Below are positions 43,327-51,605 of a stretch of 64,000 nucleotides of DNA, piece after piece. Below the pieces are notes generated by a model that had not been told where the DNA came from, ran no database searches, and saw only the letters and a program-made list of their open reading frames with translations. The position numbers and the translations under genes are program-made. Position 1 is the first letter of the stretch. Each line of letters starts with the position of its first letter. Source of the stretch: Clostridiaceae bacterium AF10-41 (lineage in GTDB: Bacteria; Bacillota; Clostridia; Clostridiales; Clostridiaceae); NCBI GenBank assembly GCA_027686065.1, contig JAQCTH010000004.1, positions 1 to 64,000 of the forward strand, read 5' to 3'.

Positions 43327-43707
43327 ATGAGAAGAAATATTAAAATTAAGCCTAGTAGGCAGGCTTCCATTCCAGGATTTATAGGTGGAATAATATTTGT
43401 TTTAATAGGTATATTTATAGTAATACCTGAATTTGGACTATTCGGATTTTTTTGGACATCCATGGCAGTTGGAATAACTATAACTAATGGTATAAATGTA
43501 TTTAGTGAAAAAGGAATACCGAGTGAAGAAATTTATATAGAATCAGATGGATACCATGATAGAAATTTTGAAAATAATATAAATCAAGAAAAAGAATTAG
43601 ACTTTGAAGAGAAATTAAGAAAATTAAAATCGCTAAGAGATGATGGAATTATAAGCGAGATTGAATATGAAGCTAAAAGAATTGAAATATTAAATAAAAT
43701 AAAGTAG
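43327..43707 (+). CDS. membrane protein with C-terminal SHOCT domain
   Basis: The 126-residue protein has two membrane helices (about 18-38 and 40-58), a short linker and a C-terminal SHOCT domain (about 95-124, EEKLRKLKSLRDDGIISEIE). This helical motif is common at the C-terminus of bacterial membrane proteins and is of unknown use. The gene has an extended -10 promoter and is translated from a ribosome binding site inside a tandem TAAGGG repeat. Translation may therefore depend on repeat number. It is a single gene. Confidence 0.8.
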   Translation: MRRNIKIKPSRQASIPGFIGGIIFVLIGIFIVIPEFGLFGFFWTSMAVGITITNGINVFSEKGIPSEEIYIESDGYHDRNFENNINQEKELDFEEKLRKLKSLRDDGIISEIEYEAKRIEILNKIK

Positions 43708-43735
43708 GCTAAGAGAAGTAAGTTTATCCATGGTC

Positions 43736-43881
43736 TGCTTTCACTTAAAGTCAATATAAACTTAATATTGGCACTTGAAAAGTGAAGGCAGGAAAGTATA
43801 AAGTGAAACTGTTTTTATACATTGAAATGATAAAGTCGCGGTATAAAGAAATTACTTAAATTTCAAAAACTTTTATACTTT
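43736..43881. ncRNA. nested inverted repeats, possible structured RNA
   Basis: Between two convergent genes lie several nested dyads. CTGCTTTCACTT pairs with AAGTGAAGGCAG (43736-43792, with CAATAT/ATATTG inside). AAAGTATAAA (43794-43803) pairs with TTTATACTTT (43872-43881), and TTTATAC/GTATAAA lies inside that. They precede a strong terminator. Such a stack of stems suggests a small RNA, a long 3' UTR or a decayed mobile repeat. No promoter is certain. Confidence 0.4.
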
Positions 43882-43890
43882 CTTATATTT

Positions 43891-43927
43891 AAATAGGAGC
43901 GTCCTAAAAGGAGCGCTCCTATTTTTT
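43891..43927. terminator. strong terminator between the SHOCT and ferritin genes
   Basis: AAATAGGAGCG (43891-43901) pairs with CGCTCCTATTT (43914-43924), with a small inner stem TCCT/AGGA and a T-run. Confidence 0.85.
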
Positions 43928-43940
43928 TATAGATATTTTA

Positions 43941-44453
43941 TTAAATAGTAATTGTTGGTTGTGTGTAGACTCTTTTAGAAAGTTCTTCATCAATCATATA
44001 TATAGCAGCAGGATTATCTTCAGCTCTTCTTAGCTTCTTTAATAAAGTATTAAAATTATTTTCTTCTTCGACTTGCTCATCAATAAACCATTTAAGTAGA
44101 CTAATCGTTGCATGTTCCTTTTCTTCAAAAGCCATATCAGCTAATTCATAAATTTTGCTAGTTACTAATTGCTCATGTTTATATCCTCTTTCAAATAAAT
44201 CAATTAAACTATTAAAATCTGATTGAGGTTTAATAATTTCTTTTAATTTAACAACACCATTTTTTTGAAATATGTAATCATAAATTTTCATTGCATGATC
44301 TAATTCTTCTTTTGCTTGAATTCTAAAGAAATTTGCAAATCCACTTAGATCTATAGATTCAGCATAAGATGCCATAGCTAAATAAGTATAAGATGAATAA
44401 AATTCAAAATTAACCTGTTCATTAAGACTGTTTAAAATCGTATTACTTAGCAT
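43941..44453 (-). CDS. ftnA: ferritin
   Basis: This non-haem ferritin of 170 residues stores iron in a 24-mer shell. The ferroxidase ligands are in place: Glu17 in NEQVNFEFYSSYTYLAMASY, Glu and His in KEELDHAMKIYDYI, and the later EKEHATISLLKWFIDEQVEE. It has no haem-binding Met, so it is not a bacterioferritin. The start ATG 44453 follows GGAGGGT. It is a single gene with a terminator downstream. Confidence 0.94.
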   Translation of the reverse strand: MLSNTILNSLNEQVNFEFYSSYTYLAMASYAESIDLSGFANFFRIQAKEELDHAMKIYDYIFQKNGVVKLKEIIKPQSDFNSLIDLFERGYKHEQLVTSKIYELADMAFEEKEHATISLLKWFIDEQVEEENNFNTLLKKLRRAEDNPAAIYMIDEELSKRVYTQPTITI

Positions 44454-44784
44454 TTGTACCCTCCTTTATATAAAAGTAAAAAATATACATATAAATGATA
44501 TAAGATTAGAGAAGTTAACCATAGAAATTAAAAAAGTATATAAAAAATATCATTGACTATTTCCTAAGGCAATGATAAAATTAAGCATTACAAAATTGTA
44601 TATTATGTTAATGATACCATGTTTAAAGAAATGAGTCAATAAAAAGTAAAATTTTTGGGGATTAATTTATGGAAAATAATATTATGTTATTATTAAATGA
44701 AATTAAAATATAGAAGGGAAAAATTTTAGTATTATTTGTAATTTTTTAAAATTAAGGTTATAATTATAAAAAAAGTGAATATAA
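44454..44784. other. intergenic region between ferritin and cobalamin riboswitch
   Basis: These about 330 very AT-rich bases hold the promoters of the ferritin gene (minus) and of the cob operon (plus). I see no clear operator or paired promoter boxes. Confidence 0.35.
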
Positions 44785-45062
44785 AAGTAATAGGTTTTTA
44801 GAATTTTAATATTAAATTCTAAAATTAAAAGGGAAAGTGGTTAAAATCCACTACAGCCCCCGCTACTGTAATAGCTGACAAATCTCTAAATTAAATGCCA
44901 CTGATTTGAAATGATAAAGAATTGGGAAGGTAGAGAGGCGGATGAAGCTTAAGTCAGGAGACCTGCCTATTATTAAGCCATGCTTCGGAGGGAGGCTAAG
45001 GAAATACTTGAATAGTAATAGACGCTTTTATTAGTTTTTTTTATACTAATAAAGCTTTTTAA
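44785..45062 (+). promoter_or_regulatory. cobalamin (B12) riboswitch with terminator, upstream of the cbi operon
   Basis: The adenosylcobalamin riboswitch core is clear. It has GGGAA..GGT..TCC, then CAGCCCCCGCTACTGTAA (44855-44872), GCCACTG (44897-44903), GGGAAGG, and the B12 box AAGTCAGGAGACCTGCC (44951-44967). A terminator (45024-45035 with 45045-45055, then Ts) follows as the expression platform. A second terminator at 45081-45107 comes next. Binding of B12 should stop transcription of the following genes. Confidence 0.95.
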
Positions 45063-45080
45063 TGTTCAAAAAAAATTTCT

Positions 45081-45107
45081 AGCACCCTCAGCAAGGGTGC
45101 TTTTTTT
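45081..45107 (+). terminator. second terminator after the riboswitch
   Basis: AGCACCCT (45081-45088) pairs with AGGGTGCT (45094-45101), followed by a run of Ts. Together with the preceding hairpin it makes the leader doubly terminated. Confidence 0.8.
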
Positions 45108-45144
45108 AATATAAAAATTTATATGTAATAACAAGGAGATTTAA

Positions 45145-46002
45145 ATGAAGAAAGCTATAATAGTTGCTAGTTTTGGGACTAGCTATGTAAACGCGTTGAA
45201 GAACTCGATAGAAATTATAGAAAATGAACTAAGAGAAAATTTTAATGATTATGAAATTTTTAGATCTTTTACATCTCATAAGATTATTAGAAAGTTAAAG
45301 TTAAATCAAAACATAAATATATTAACACCAGAAGAAGTATTAGAAAAACTTTATATAGAAAAATATGATGAAGTTATAATCCAGCCATTGCACATAATTC
45401 CAGGGGAAGAGTATGAATATGTAAAAAACGTAGTAGAGGAGTTTAAAGATAAGTTTTATTCTATAAAGCTTGGAAGACCTATTTTTTATTATCAAGGAAT
45501 TGATGGAGTTCCAGATGATTATAGCTTATTCATTAAATCTGTAGATGGGATATTAAAAGAAAATAAAAATGTAGTTCTATTTGGACATGGAACATCACAT
45601 CCTGCGTCATCTGTGTATGGATGCATACAAACTGTTTTGCAAGATGAGGGATATGAAAATGTTTTTGTAGGTACAGTAGAAGGATATCCAAGTTTAAATA
45701 ATGTTTTAAATAGATTAAAGAGAAAAAATGTAAAAGAGGTATTATTAATGCCGTTAATGGTGGTGGCAGGGGATCATGTTTTAAATGATATGGCATCAGA
45801 AGAAGAAGATTCTTGGAAAACAGTATTAGAGGCAGAGGGAATTAAGGTTAATCTATTTATGAAGGGACTTGGGGAAATAAGAGAATTTAGAAATTTATAT
45901 ATAGATAGAGTGGAAGATGTAATAAATGATAGGTATAAAAGAGTAGGAAGTACTAAGAAAGGAATAAGGAATGAAAACACTAATAATTTCGTCAAATTGT
46001 AG
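45145..46002 (+). CDS. cbiK: sirohydrochlorin cobaltochelatase
   Basis: CbiK inserts cobalt into sirohydrochlorin, the first committed step of anaerobic B12 synthesis. The 285-residue protein has the CbiK segments KAIIVASFGTSYVNALKNSI, the metal/tetrapyrrole-binding PLHIIPGEEYEYV, LFGHGTSHPASSVYG, and VVAGDHVLNDMASEEEDSWK. It is the first gene after the B12 riboswitch. The cbiA start lies 32 bases inside its 3' end, so the two are translationally coupled. Confidence 0.93.
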   Translation: MKKAIIVASFGTSYVNALKNSIEIIENELRENFNDYEIFRSFTSHKIIRKLKLNQNINILTPEEVLEKLYIEKYDEVIIQPLHIIPGEEYEYVKNVVEEFKDKFYSIKLGRPIFYYQGIDGVPDDYSLFIKSVDGILKENKNVVLFGHGTSHPASSVYGCIQTVLQDEGYENVFVGTVEGYPSLNNVLNRLKRKNVKEVLLMPLMVVAGDHVLNDMASEEEDSWKTVLEAEGIKVNLFMKGLGEIREFRNLYIDRVEDVINDRYKRVGSTKKGIRNENTNNFVKL

Positions 46003-47266
46003 TGGCGGAGGAAAGACTACCTTTACATTGGGGTTAATGAATGTATTAAAAAATAGAGGCTATGAAGTTCAAGGATTTAAGTCTGGACCTGATTATATAG
46101 ATACAGCATTTCATACAGATATAACAGGAAAAGCATCAAGAAATTTAGATATTTTCTTAATGGGAGAAAAGGGAGTTAAAGCATCTTTTAGTAGAGGAGA
46201 AGGTGAGTTAGCAATAGTTGAAGGTGCTATGGGATTATATGATGGAAAAGGAATGACAGATGAATATTCTACCTATGCACTTTCAAAGGTATTAGATAAT
46301 GCGCCAATAGTGTTAGTAATAACTCCTAAAGCTCAAAGTTTAACTATATGTGCAGAGATAAATGGGATTAAGAATTTTAGGGATGCAAATATAGTAGGAA
46401 TTGTTTTAAATAATGTTAGTGATAGTTATTATATTTTATTAAAGAAATTAATAGAAGAACATTGTAAAATAAAAGTTTTTGGTTATATACCAAGAAATGA
46501 AAAACTTAAATTAGAAAGCAGACATTTAGGATTAGTACAAAGTATAGAGGTTTCTAATATAAAAGAAAAAATAGATTTATGTTCAGAGCTTATAGAAAAA
46601 TATGTGGATGTTGATTCATTAATTTCAAGTTTTAAAGATATTAAAAAGAGTGAAGATAAGTTTCATTTAAAACCAATTAATAAAAGAATAGCAATTGCGT
46701 ATGATGAAGCTTTTAGATTTTATTATAAAGAAAATATAGAATTATTAGAAGAAATAGGAGAAGTTATATATTTTAGTCCTTTAAGAGATAGTGAACTTCC
46801 AAAGAATATAGATTTTTTATATTTAGGAGGAGGCTATCCAGAGGTATTTAAAGATAAACTTAATGAAAATAAATCTATGTTAAAAAGTATAAAAGATGCT
46901 TTAGATAATGGATTAATTTGTTATGCAGAATGTGGTGGTCTTATGTACTTAACGGAAGAAATAGATGGTGAAAAATTAGTAGGCTTTTTTAATGGAAATA
47001 GTGAAATGACAAATACTTTAAATAGATTTGGATATGCAATTATAGATGTTAATAATATTAAAATTAATTGTCATGAATTCCATAAATCAAAGGTTAATAC
47101 TAATGAAAAAGCTATTTATAATATTGAAAAAGTAGGTTTATATGATGAAAAAATAAGTTGGAATTGTGGATATAAAAAGAATAATACTTTAGCTGGATAT
47201 CCTCATGTCCACTTCTTTGGAAATTTAGAATTCTTAAAATATATTTTAAATGAGAAAGAGGAATAA
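45971..47266 (+). CDS. cbiA: cobyrinic acid a,c-diamide synthase
   Basis: CbiA amidates the a and c side chains of cobyrinate with ATP and glutamine. The 431 residues have an N-terminal P-loop SSNCSGGGKTTFTLGLM (GGGKTT) of the dethiobiotin-synthetase type. The C-terminal class-I glutaminase part contains FLYLGGGYPEVFKDKL and the nucleophile CysGly segment GLICYAECGGLMYL, with HEFHKS and the final GYPHVHF. The start (ATG 45971) follows AAGGAATAAGGA, overlapping cbiK by 32 bases. Confidence 0.94.
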   Translation: MKTLIISSNCSGGGKTTFTLGLMNVLKNRGYEVQGFKSGPDYIDTAFHTDITGKASRNLDIFLMGEKGVKASFSRGEGELAIVEGAMGLYDGKGMTDEYSTYALSKVLDNAPIVLVITPKAQSLTICAEINGIKNFRDANIVGIVLNNVSDSYYILLKKLIEEHCKIKVFGYIPRNEKLKLESRHLGLVQSIEVSNIKEKIDLCSELIEKYVDVDSLISSFKDIKKSEDKFHLKPINKRIAIAYDEAFRFYYKENIELLEEIGEVIYFSPLRDSELPKNIDFLYLGGGYPEVFKDKLNENKSMLKSIKDALDNGLICYAECGGLMYLTEEIDGEKLVGFFNGNSEMTNTLNRFGYAIIDVNNIKINCHEFHKSKVNTNEKAIYNIEKVGLYDEKISWNCGYKKNNTLAGYPHVHFFGNLEFLKYILNEKEE

Positions 47267-47268
47267 TA

Positions 47269-47892
47269 ATGAGTTATGTAAAGAATCCTGTGGATATAGA
47301 AAATAAAAGCTTTGAGATAATAGAAAAAGAGATGAAAAATCATAATTATACCGAAGATGAACTTAAAGTAATAAAAAGAGTTATACATACTACAGCAGAT
47401 TTTGAATATGAAGAGCTTATAGAAATGAGTGATAATTTCATAGAATCTGGTAAATGTGTATTAAAGAGTAAACCTGTTATATATACAGATACAAATATGG
47501 CGCTTTCTGGGATAAATAAAATAGCTTTAGGTAAATTAGGTGTAGAGGCCATTTGCTATGTAAATTTAGAAGAAGTTCATAAAGAAGCAAAGGAAAAGAA
47601 CATAACAAGATCTATGGCGGCAGTAGAAAAAGCTGTTAATGAGAATGTAGATATATTTGTATTTGGAAATGCCCCAACTGCATTATTTAAATTAAAAGAA
47701 CTAATAAAAGAAAAAAAAGTGGCTCCAAAGTTAATAGTAGCAGTTCCAGTAGGATTTGTAGGGGCTAGTGAAAGTAAGGAAAATATGGAGGATTTAAATA
47801 TTCCATATATTACAGTAAGGGGAAGAAAGGGTGGCAGCACAGTAGCAGCAGCAATAATTAATGCACTTATTTATATGTGTGTTGAAAGGTAG
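47269..47892 (+). CDS. cbiC: cobalt-precorrin-8 methylmutase
   Basis: CbiC moves the methyl group from C-11 to C-12, giving cobyrinic acid. The 207-residue protein has the family segments VIKRVIHTTADFEYEELIEM (with the catalytic His in IHTTAD), DTNMALSGINK, FGNAPTALFKLKELI and VPVGFVGASESKE. It starts three bases after cbiA. Confidence 0.95.
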   Translation: MSYVKNPVDIENKSFEIIEKEMKNHNYTEDELKVIKRVIHTTADFEYEELIEMSDNFIESGKCVLKSKPVIYTDTNMALSGINKIALGKLGVEAICYVNLEEVHKEAKEKNITRSMAAVEKAVNENVDIFVFGNAPTALFKLKELIKEKKVAPKLIVAVPVGFVGASESKENMEDLNIPYITVRGRKGGSTVAAAIINALIYMCVER

Positions 47893-47897
47893 GAAAT

Positions 47898-48986
47898 ATG
47901 TTAGATCTTTATGTTGAAAGTGGAGGCAAAAAATTACGGTGTGGCTATACAACAGGATCAACAGCAACAGCGGCAGCAAAAGCAGCAGCATATATGTTAT
48001 TTAATAATTTGGATTTAGCTTATATAGATATTGATACTCCAAAAGGAATTAAGTTGAAAATAAAAATAAATTCAATAGAAAGAGGCAAAAACTATGTGAA
48101 AGCATCTGTTATTAAAGATAGTGGCGATGATATAGATGCAACAGATGGTATAGAAATATTTGCTAAGGCTGAAATAGCAAAAGAAAAATATTATTTAACT
48201 GGGGGAATTGGAGTTGGTATTGTTACAAAAGAAGGACTTGCTATAAAGCCAGGAGATTATGCTATAAATCCAGTGCCAAGAAAAATGATAGAGAAAGAAG
48301 TCCTTTCTATAATACCAGAAAATTCAGGTGTCAAAATTTCAATATCTATACCAGAAGGAGTAAAAGTTGCTGAAAAAACATTTAATCCTAGACTTGGAAT
48401 AGTAGGTGGAATTTCTATTATAGGAACTACTGGAATAGTTTATCCAATGTCAGAAGAAGCACTTAAAGAATCCATAAAAATAGAAATTACCCAAAAAGCC
48501 ATTAACAGTAAAAGACTAGTAATAACCTTTGGCAATATGGGAGAAGGATGCGCTAAATCTTTAGGTTTTAAGGAAGATGAGATAGTTATAGCTTCTAACT
48601 TTATAGGATTTGCTATAGAGAGCTGTATTGTGGCAAAGGTTAAAGAAATAGTCTTATTAGGGCATATAGGAAAGATTAGTAAAGTAGCATATGGATGTTT
48701 TAACACACATAGTAGGATAAATGATGTAAGGCTTGAAGTTATCGCATTAGAGCTTGCATTATTAGGATATGATATAGAGTTTGTAAAAGAAGTCCTAAAC
48801 CAAAAAACTTCTGAGGGAGTTGTTGATCTTTTGGGAGAAGGATATGAAGAGTTATATAGAGTTATAGGAAGAAAGATAGTAGAGAGAATGAGAATATATT
48901 CTTATGATGAGTTAAAATGTGATGCTGTAATGTATTACGGATTTAGAGAATGCAAAGTTTTATATAATTCATTGGAGGATAGATAA
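47898..48986 (+). CDS. cbiD: cobalt-precorrin-5B C1-methyltransferase
   Basis: CbiD methylates C-1 of cobalt-precorrin-5B using S-adenosylmethionine. The 362-residue protein has the typical start LRCGYTTGSTATAAAKAAAY, the middle YAINPVPRKMIEKEV and IVGGISIIGTTGIVYPMSEE, and the C-terminal GHIGKISKVAYGCFNTHSRI. It lies six bases after cbiC in the operon. Confidence 0.95.
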   Translation: MLDLYVESGGKKLRCGYTTGSTATAAAKAAAYMLFNNLDLAYIDIDTPKGIKLKIKINSIERGKNYVKASVIKDSGDDIDATDGIEIFAKAEIAKEKYYLTGGIGVGIVTKEGLAIKPGDYAINPVPRKMIEKEVLSIIPENSGVKISISIPEGVKVAEKTFNPRLGIVGGISIIGTTGIVYPMSEEALKESIKIEITQKAINSKRLVITFGNMGEGCAKSLGFKEDEIVIASNFIGFAIESCIVAKVKEIVLLGHIGKISKVAYGCFNTHSRINDVRLEVIALELALLGYDIEFVKEVLNQKTSEGVVDLLGEGYEELYRVIGRKIVERMRIYSYDELKCDAVMYYGFRECKVLYNSLEDR

Positions 48987-48987
48987 T

Positions 48988-49611
48988 ATGATTTATATTG
49001 TTGGATTAGGACCTGGACATAGGGATTACATGATAAATAAGGCCTTAGATACATTAGAAAAAAGTGATATCATAATAGGTTTTGATAGAGCAATAAATTC
49101 TTTAGACTTCATAGAAAAAAGAAAGATAAAAATAAAAACATTAAATGAAATATTAGATATAATAAATGATTTTAAAAACAAAGAAATAATATCAATTATA
49201 GCTTCTGGTGATCCTTGCTTCTTCGGTATAACTGAGTATATAAGTAAAAATATAGAAGAGAAAATAGAAGTTATAGCAGGAGTAAGCTCTTTTCAATATT
49301 TAATGACTAAAATTAATAAGTCTTGGAGTAGAGCATATACAGGAAGTTTACATGGGAGAAATGAGGAGTTTATCCATAAAGTCAAGGAAAATATTGTTAG
49401 TATATGGCTTTGTGATAGTAAAAATTCACCTCAAAAATTGTGTGAAGATCTTATTAAAGAAAAAATAGATTGTAATGTAATAATAGGTGAAAGTTTATCT
49501 TATGAAAATGAGGTTATATTAGAAGGTAATCCATTGGAATTCAGAAATAAATATTTTGATAACTTATCTGTAATAGTAATTGAAAGAAGGAATGTAAGTG
49601 ATATTAATTAA
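48988..49611 (+). CDS. cbiE: cobalt-precorrin-7 C5-methyltransferase
   Basis: CbiE methylates C-5 (the CobL N-terminal activity in other organisms). The 207-residue enzyme is a precorrin methyltransferase with VGLGPGHRDYMINKALDTLE at the start, IIASGDPCFFGITEYI in the cofactor region, and EVIAGVSSFQYLMTKINKSW. It overlaps cbiT by 14 bases, so the E and T activities are coupled but not fused, unlike aerobic CobL. Confidence 0.92.
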   Translation: MIYIVGLGPGHRDYMINKALDTLEKSDIIIGFDRAINSLDFIEKRKIKIKTLNEILDIINDFKNKEIISIIASGDPCFFGITEYISKNIEEKIEVIAGVSSFQYLMTKINKSWSRAYTGSLHGRNEEFIHKVKENIVSIWLCDSKNSPQKLCEDLIKEKIDCNVIIGESLSYENEVILEGNPLEFRNKYFDNLSVIVIERRNVSDIN

Positions 49612-50176
49612 AGATGATGAATTTATTAGAGGAAATTGTCCTATGACAAAAGAGGATATAAGAGCGTTATCTATTTGGAAAATGAATTTAAGTGATAAAG
49701 CTAATGTTTTAGATATAGGCTCAGGTACAGGAACTATAACAGTCCAATCTGCAATGATAGCTAAAAATGGGAAAGTGTACTCTATAGAAAGAGATGAGGA
49801 TGCCTATAATACCTCTATTAAAAATATAAAAAAGTTTAAAGTAACAAATGTTCTATTAGAAAAAGGAGAGGCTGCAGATATTTTAGATAAGTATATAGAA
49901 AATAAATTAAGCTTTGATTCAATATTTATAGGGGGTTCTGGTGGTGACTTAGAGCTTTTAATTAAAAAAAGTGATTTGTTATTAAAAAATCAAGGAACTT
50001 TAGTTATGAATTTTATAACATTAAATAATACTTATAAAGGCATTGAAAAGGTAAAAAGTCTAAATTACAAAATAGAAATAACAACAGTAAATATAAGTAA
50101 AAACAAAGAAAATAGCTACATGATGATAGCTAATAATCCAATTTATATAATTAGTTGTTATAAAGGAGAAACTTAG
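49598..50176 (+). CDS. cbiT: cobalt-precorrin-6B C15-methyltransferase (decarboxylating)
   Basis: CbiT methylates C-15 and removes the acetate side chain at C-12. The 192 residues have the SAM-binding Rossmann fold: IRALSIWKMNLSDKANVLDI, then GSGTGTITVQSA (motif I) and SIFIGGSGGDLELLIKK. The start is GTG 49598, 7 bases after AAGAAGG. It overlaps cbiE by 14 bases. Confidence 0.93.
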   Translation: MILIKDDEFIRGNCPMTKEDIRALSIWKMNLSDKANVLDIGSGTGTITVQSAMIAKNGKVYSIERDEDAYNTSIKNIKKFKVTNVLLEKGEAADILDKYIENKLSFDSIFIGGSGGDLELLIKKSDLLLKNQGTLVMNFITLNNTYKGIEKVKSLNYKIEITTVNISKNKENSYMMIANNPIYIISCYKGET

Positions 50177-50178
50177 AT

Positions 50179-50847
50179 ATGGCGATTTTATATGGGATAG
50201 GTGTAGGGCCAGGAGATAAAGAATTAGTTACAGTTAAAGCAGTTAAAGCTATTAAAAATAGTGATGTTATAGTTGCACCATGCTCCATAGAAGGAGGGGA
50301 AAGCATAGCATTAGAAACTGTTAAAGAGTATATTGAAGAAAAAACAGAAGTTGTAATTAAACATTTTCCAATGGGGAAAAAAGATAAGGAAATTAAAATT
50401 AAAGAAGCGTATGATTTTATAGAAAAAAAATTAGGTGAAGATAAGGTAGTATCTTTCTTAACGATAGGAGATCCGTTTGTATATAGCACATATATTCATT
50501 TATTAAAATATATGAAAGAAAAGAAATTTAAAGTGGAAACTATAGCAGGAATAACTTCATTTTGTGCAGCTGCAAGCCTTGTAGAGAGAACATTGGTAAT
50601 AGGTGATAATAGATTAGTTATATTGCCAGCAACTAAAGTAAATGAAATAACTGATGAAAAATATATAGTTATTATGAAGGTGTACAAGCATGAAAAATAT
50701 GTAATAGATACTTTAGAAGAAAAAGGATTTACTGATTACATATATGTAAGTAGAGCAGGAAGAGATGGAGAATTAATTTTAACAGATAAAGAGGAGATAA
50801 TAAGATCAAGAGATTATATGTCTTTAATTTTAGCAAGTAAAGAATAG
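50179..50847 (+). CDS. cbiL: precorrin-2 C20-methyltransferase
   Basis: CbiL adds the C-20 methyl group to cobalt-precorrin-2. The 222-residue enzyme starts MAILYGIGVGPGDKELVTVK with the GxGxGD SAM-binding loop. The middle has FLTIGDPFVYSTYIHLLKYM and TIAGITSFCAAASLVERTLV. It lies two bases after cbiT with good coupling. Confidence 0.94.
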   Translation: MAILYGIGVGPGDKELVTVKAVKAIKNSDVIVAPCSIEGGESIALETVKEYIEEKTEVVIKHFPMGKKDKEIKIKEAYDFIEKKLGEDKVVSFLTIGDPFVYSTYIHLLKYMKEKKFKVETIAGITSFCAAASLVERTLVIGDNRLVILPATKVNEITDEKYIVIMKVYKHEKYVIDTLEEKGFTDYIYVSRAGRDGELILTDKEEIIRSRDYMSLILASKE

Positions 50848-50857
50848 AGGGGATAAT

Positions 50858-51604
50858 ATGGTTTATTTTATAGGAGCAGGGCCAGGGGATGTTGATTTAA
50901 TTACAGTTAAGGGTAGAAATATATTAGAAGTAGCAGACATTGTTATATATGCAGGGTCATTAGTTACAAAGGAACATATGGATTTTTGTAAAAAAGAAGT
51001 TGAAATATATAATTCAGCAACTATGACTTTAGATGAGGTTATTAAAGTAATTAAAAATAATAGAGATAAATCTATAGTTAGACTTCATACAGGAGATCCA
51101 TCTATATATGGTGCCATTAAAGAGCAGATGGATGAATTAGATAAATTAGAAATAAAATATGAAGTTGTTCCAGGGGTAAGTTCATTTGTAGCAGCAGCTG
51201 CATCAATAAAAAAAGAATTTACTTTGCCATCAGTAAGTCAAACTGTAATATTAACTAGAGTTGAAGGAAGAACTAAGGTTCCAAAAGGTGAAGATTTAGA
51301 AAATTTAGCTAAGATAGGAGCTTCCATGGCTATATTTTTATCTGTTTCGATGATAGACAAGGTTGTTGATAAATTAAGAAAAGGATATGGGAAAAATGTT
51401 CCTATAGCTATAGTATCTAGGGCAACTTGGGAGGATGAAAGAATATTAATAGGGACTTTAGATGATATTTCTGAGAAAGTTAAAGCTGAAGGAATTAATA
51501 AATGTGCTCAAATATTAGTAGGTGACTTTATTAATTGTGATTATGAAAAGAGTCTTTTATATGATAAAAGCTTTACTCATATGTATAGAAAAGGAATTGA
51601 TTAA
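50858..51604 (+). CDS. cbiF: cobalt-precorrin-4 C11-methyltransferase
   Basis: CbiF methylates C-11. The 248-residue enzyme has the family start VYFIGAGPGDVDLITVKGRN, VRLHTGDPSIYGAIKEQMDE, and VVPGVSSFVAAAASIKKEFT. The later ILTRVEGRTKVPKGEDL segment is typical of CbiF/CobM. It is immediately followed by cbiG (one base). Confidence 0.95.
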   Translation: MVYFIGAGPGDVDLITVKGRNILEVADIVIYAGSLVTKEHMDFCKKEVEIYNSATMTLDEVIKVIKNNRDKSIVRLHTGDPSIYGAIKEQMDELDKLEIKYEVVPGVSSFVAAAASIKKEFTLPSVSQTVILTRVEGRTKVPKGEDLENLAKIGASMAIFLSVSMIDKVVDKLRKGYGKNVPIAIVSRATWEDERILIGTLDDISEKVKAEGINKCAQILVGDFINCDYEKSLLYDKSFTHMYRKGID

Positions 51605-51605
51605 T

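Noticed and set aside
43266..43463. Minus-strand ORF with LTLTLTLI-type repeats
   Set aside because: It is the reverse translation of the TAAGGG repeat and the SHOCT-protein gene; no ribosome binding site.
45533..45796. Minus-strand ORF in cbiK
   Set aside because: Shadow frame with no ribosome binding site.
51522..51605. Upstream extension of cbiG into cbiF
   Set aside because: No homology to CbiG in the extension; ATG 51606 directly after the cbiF stop fits the family start.
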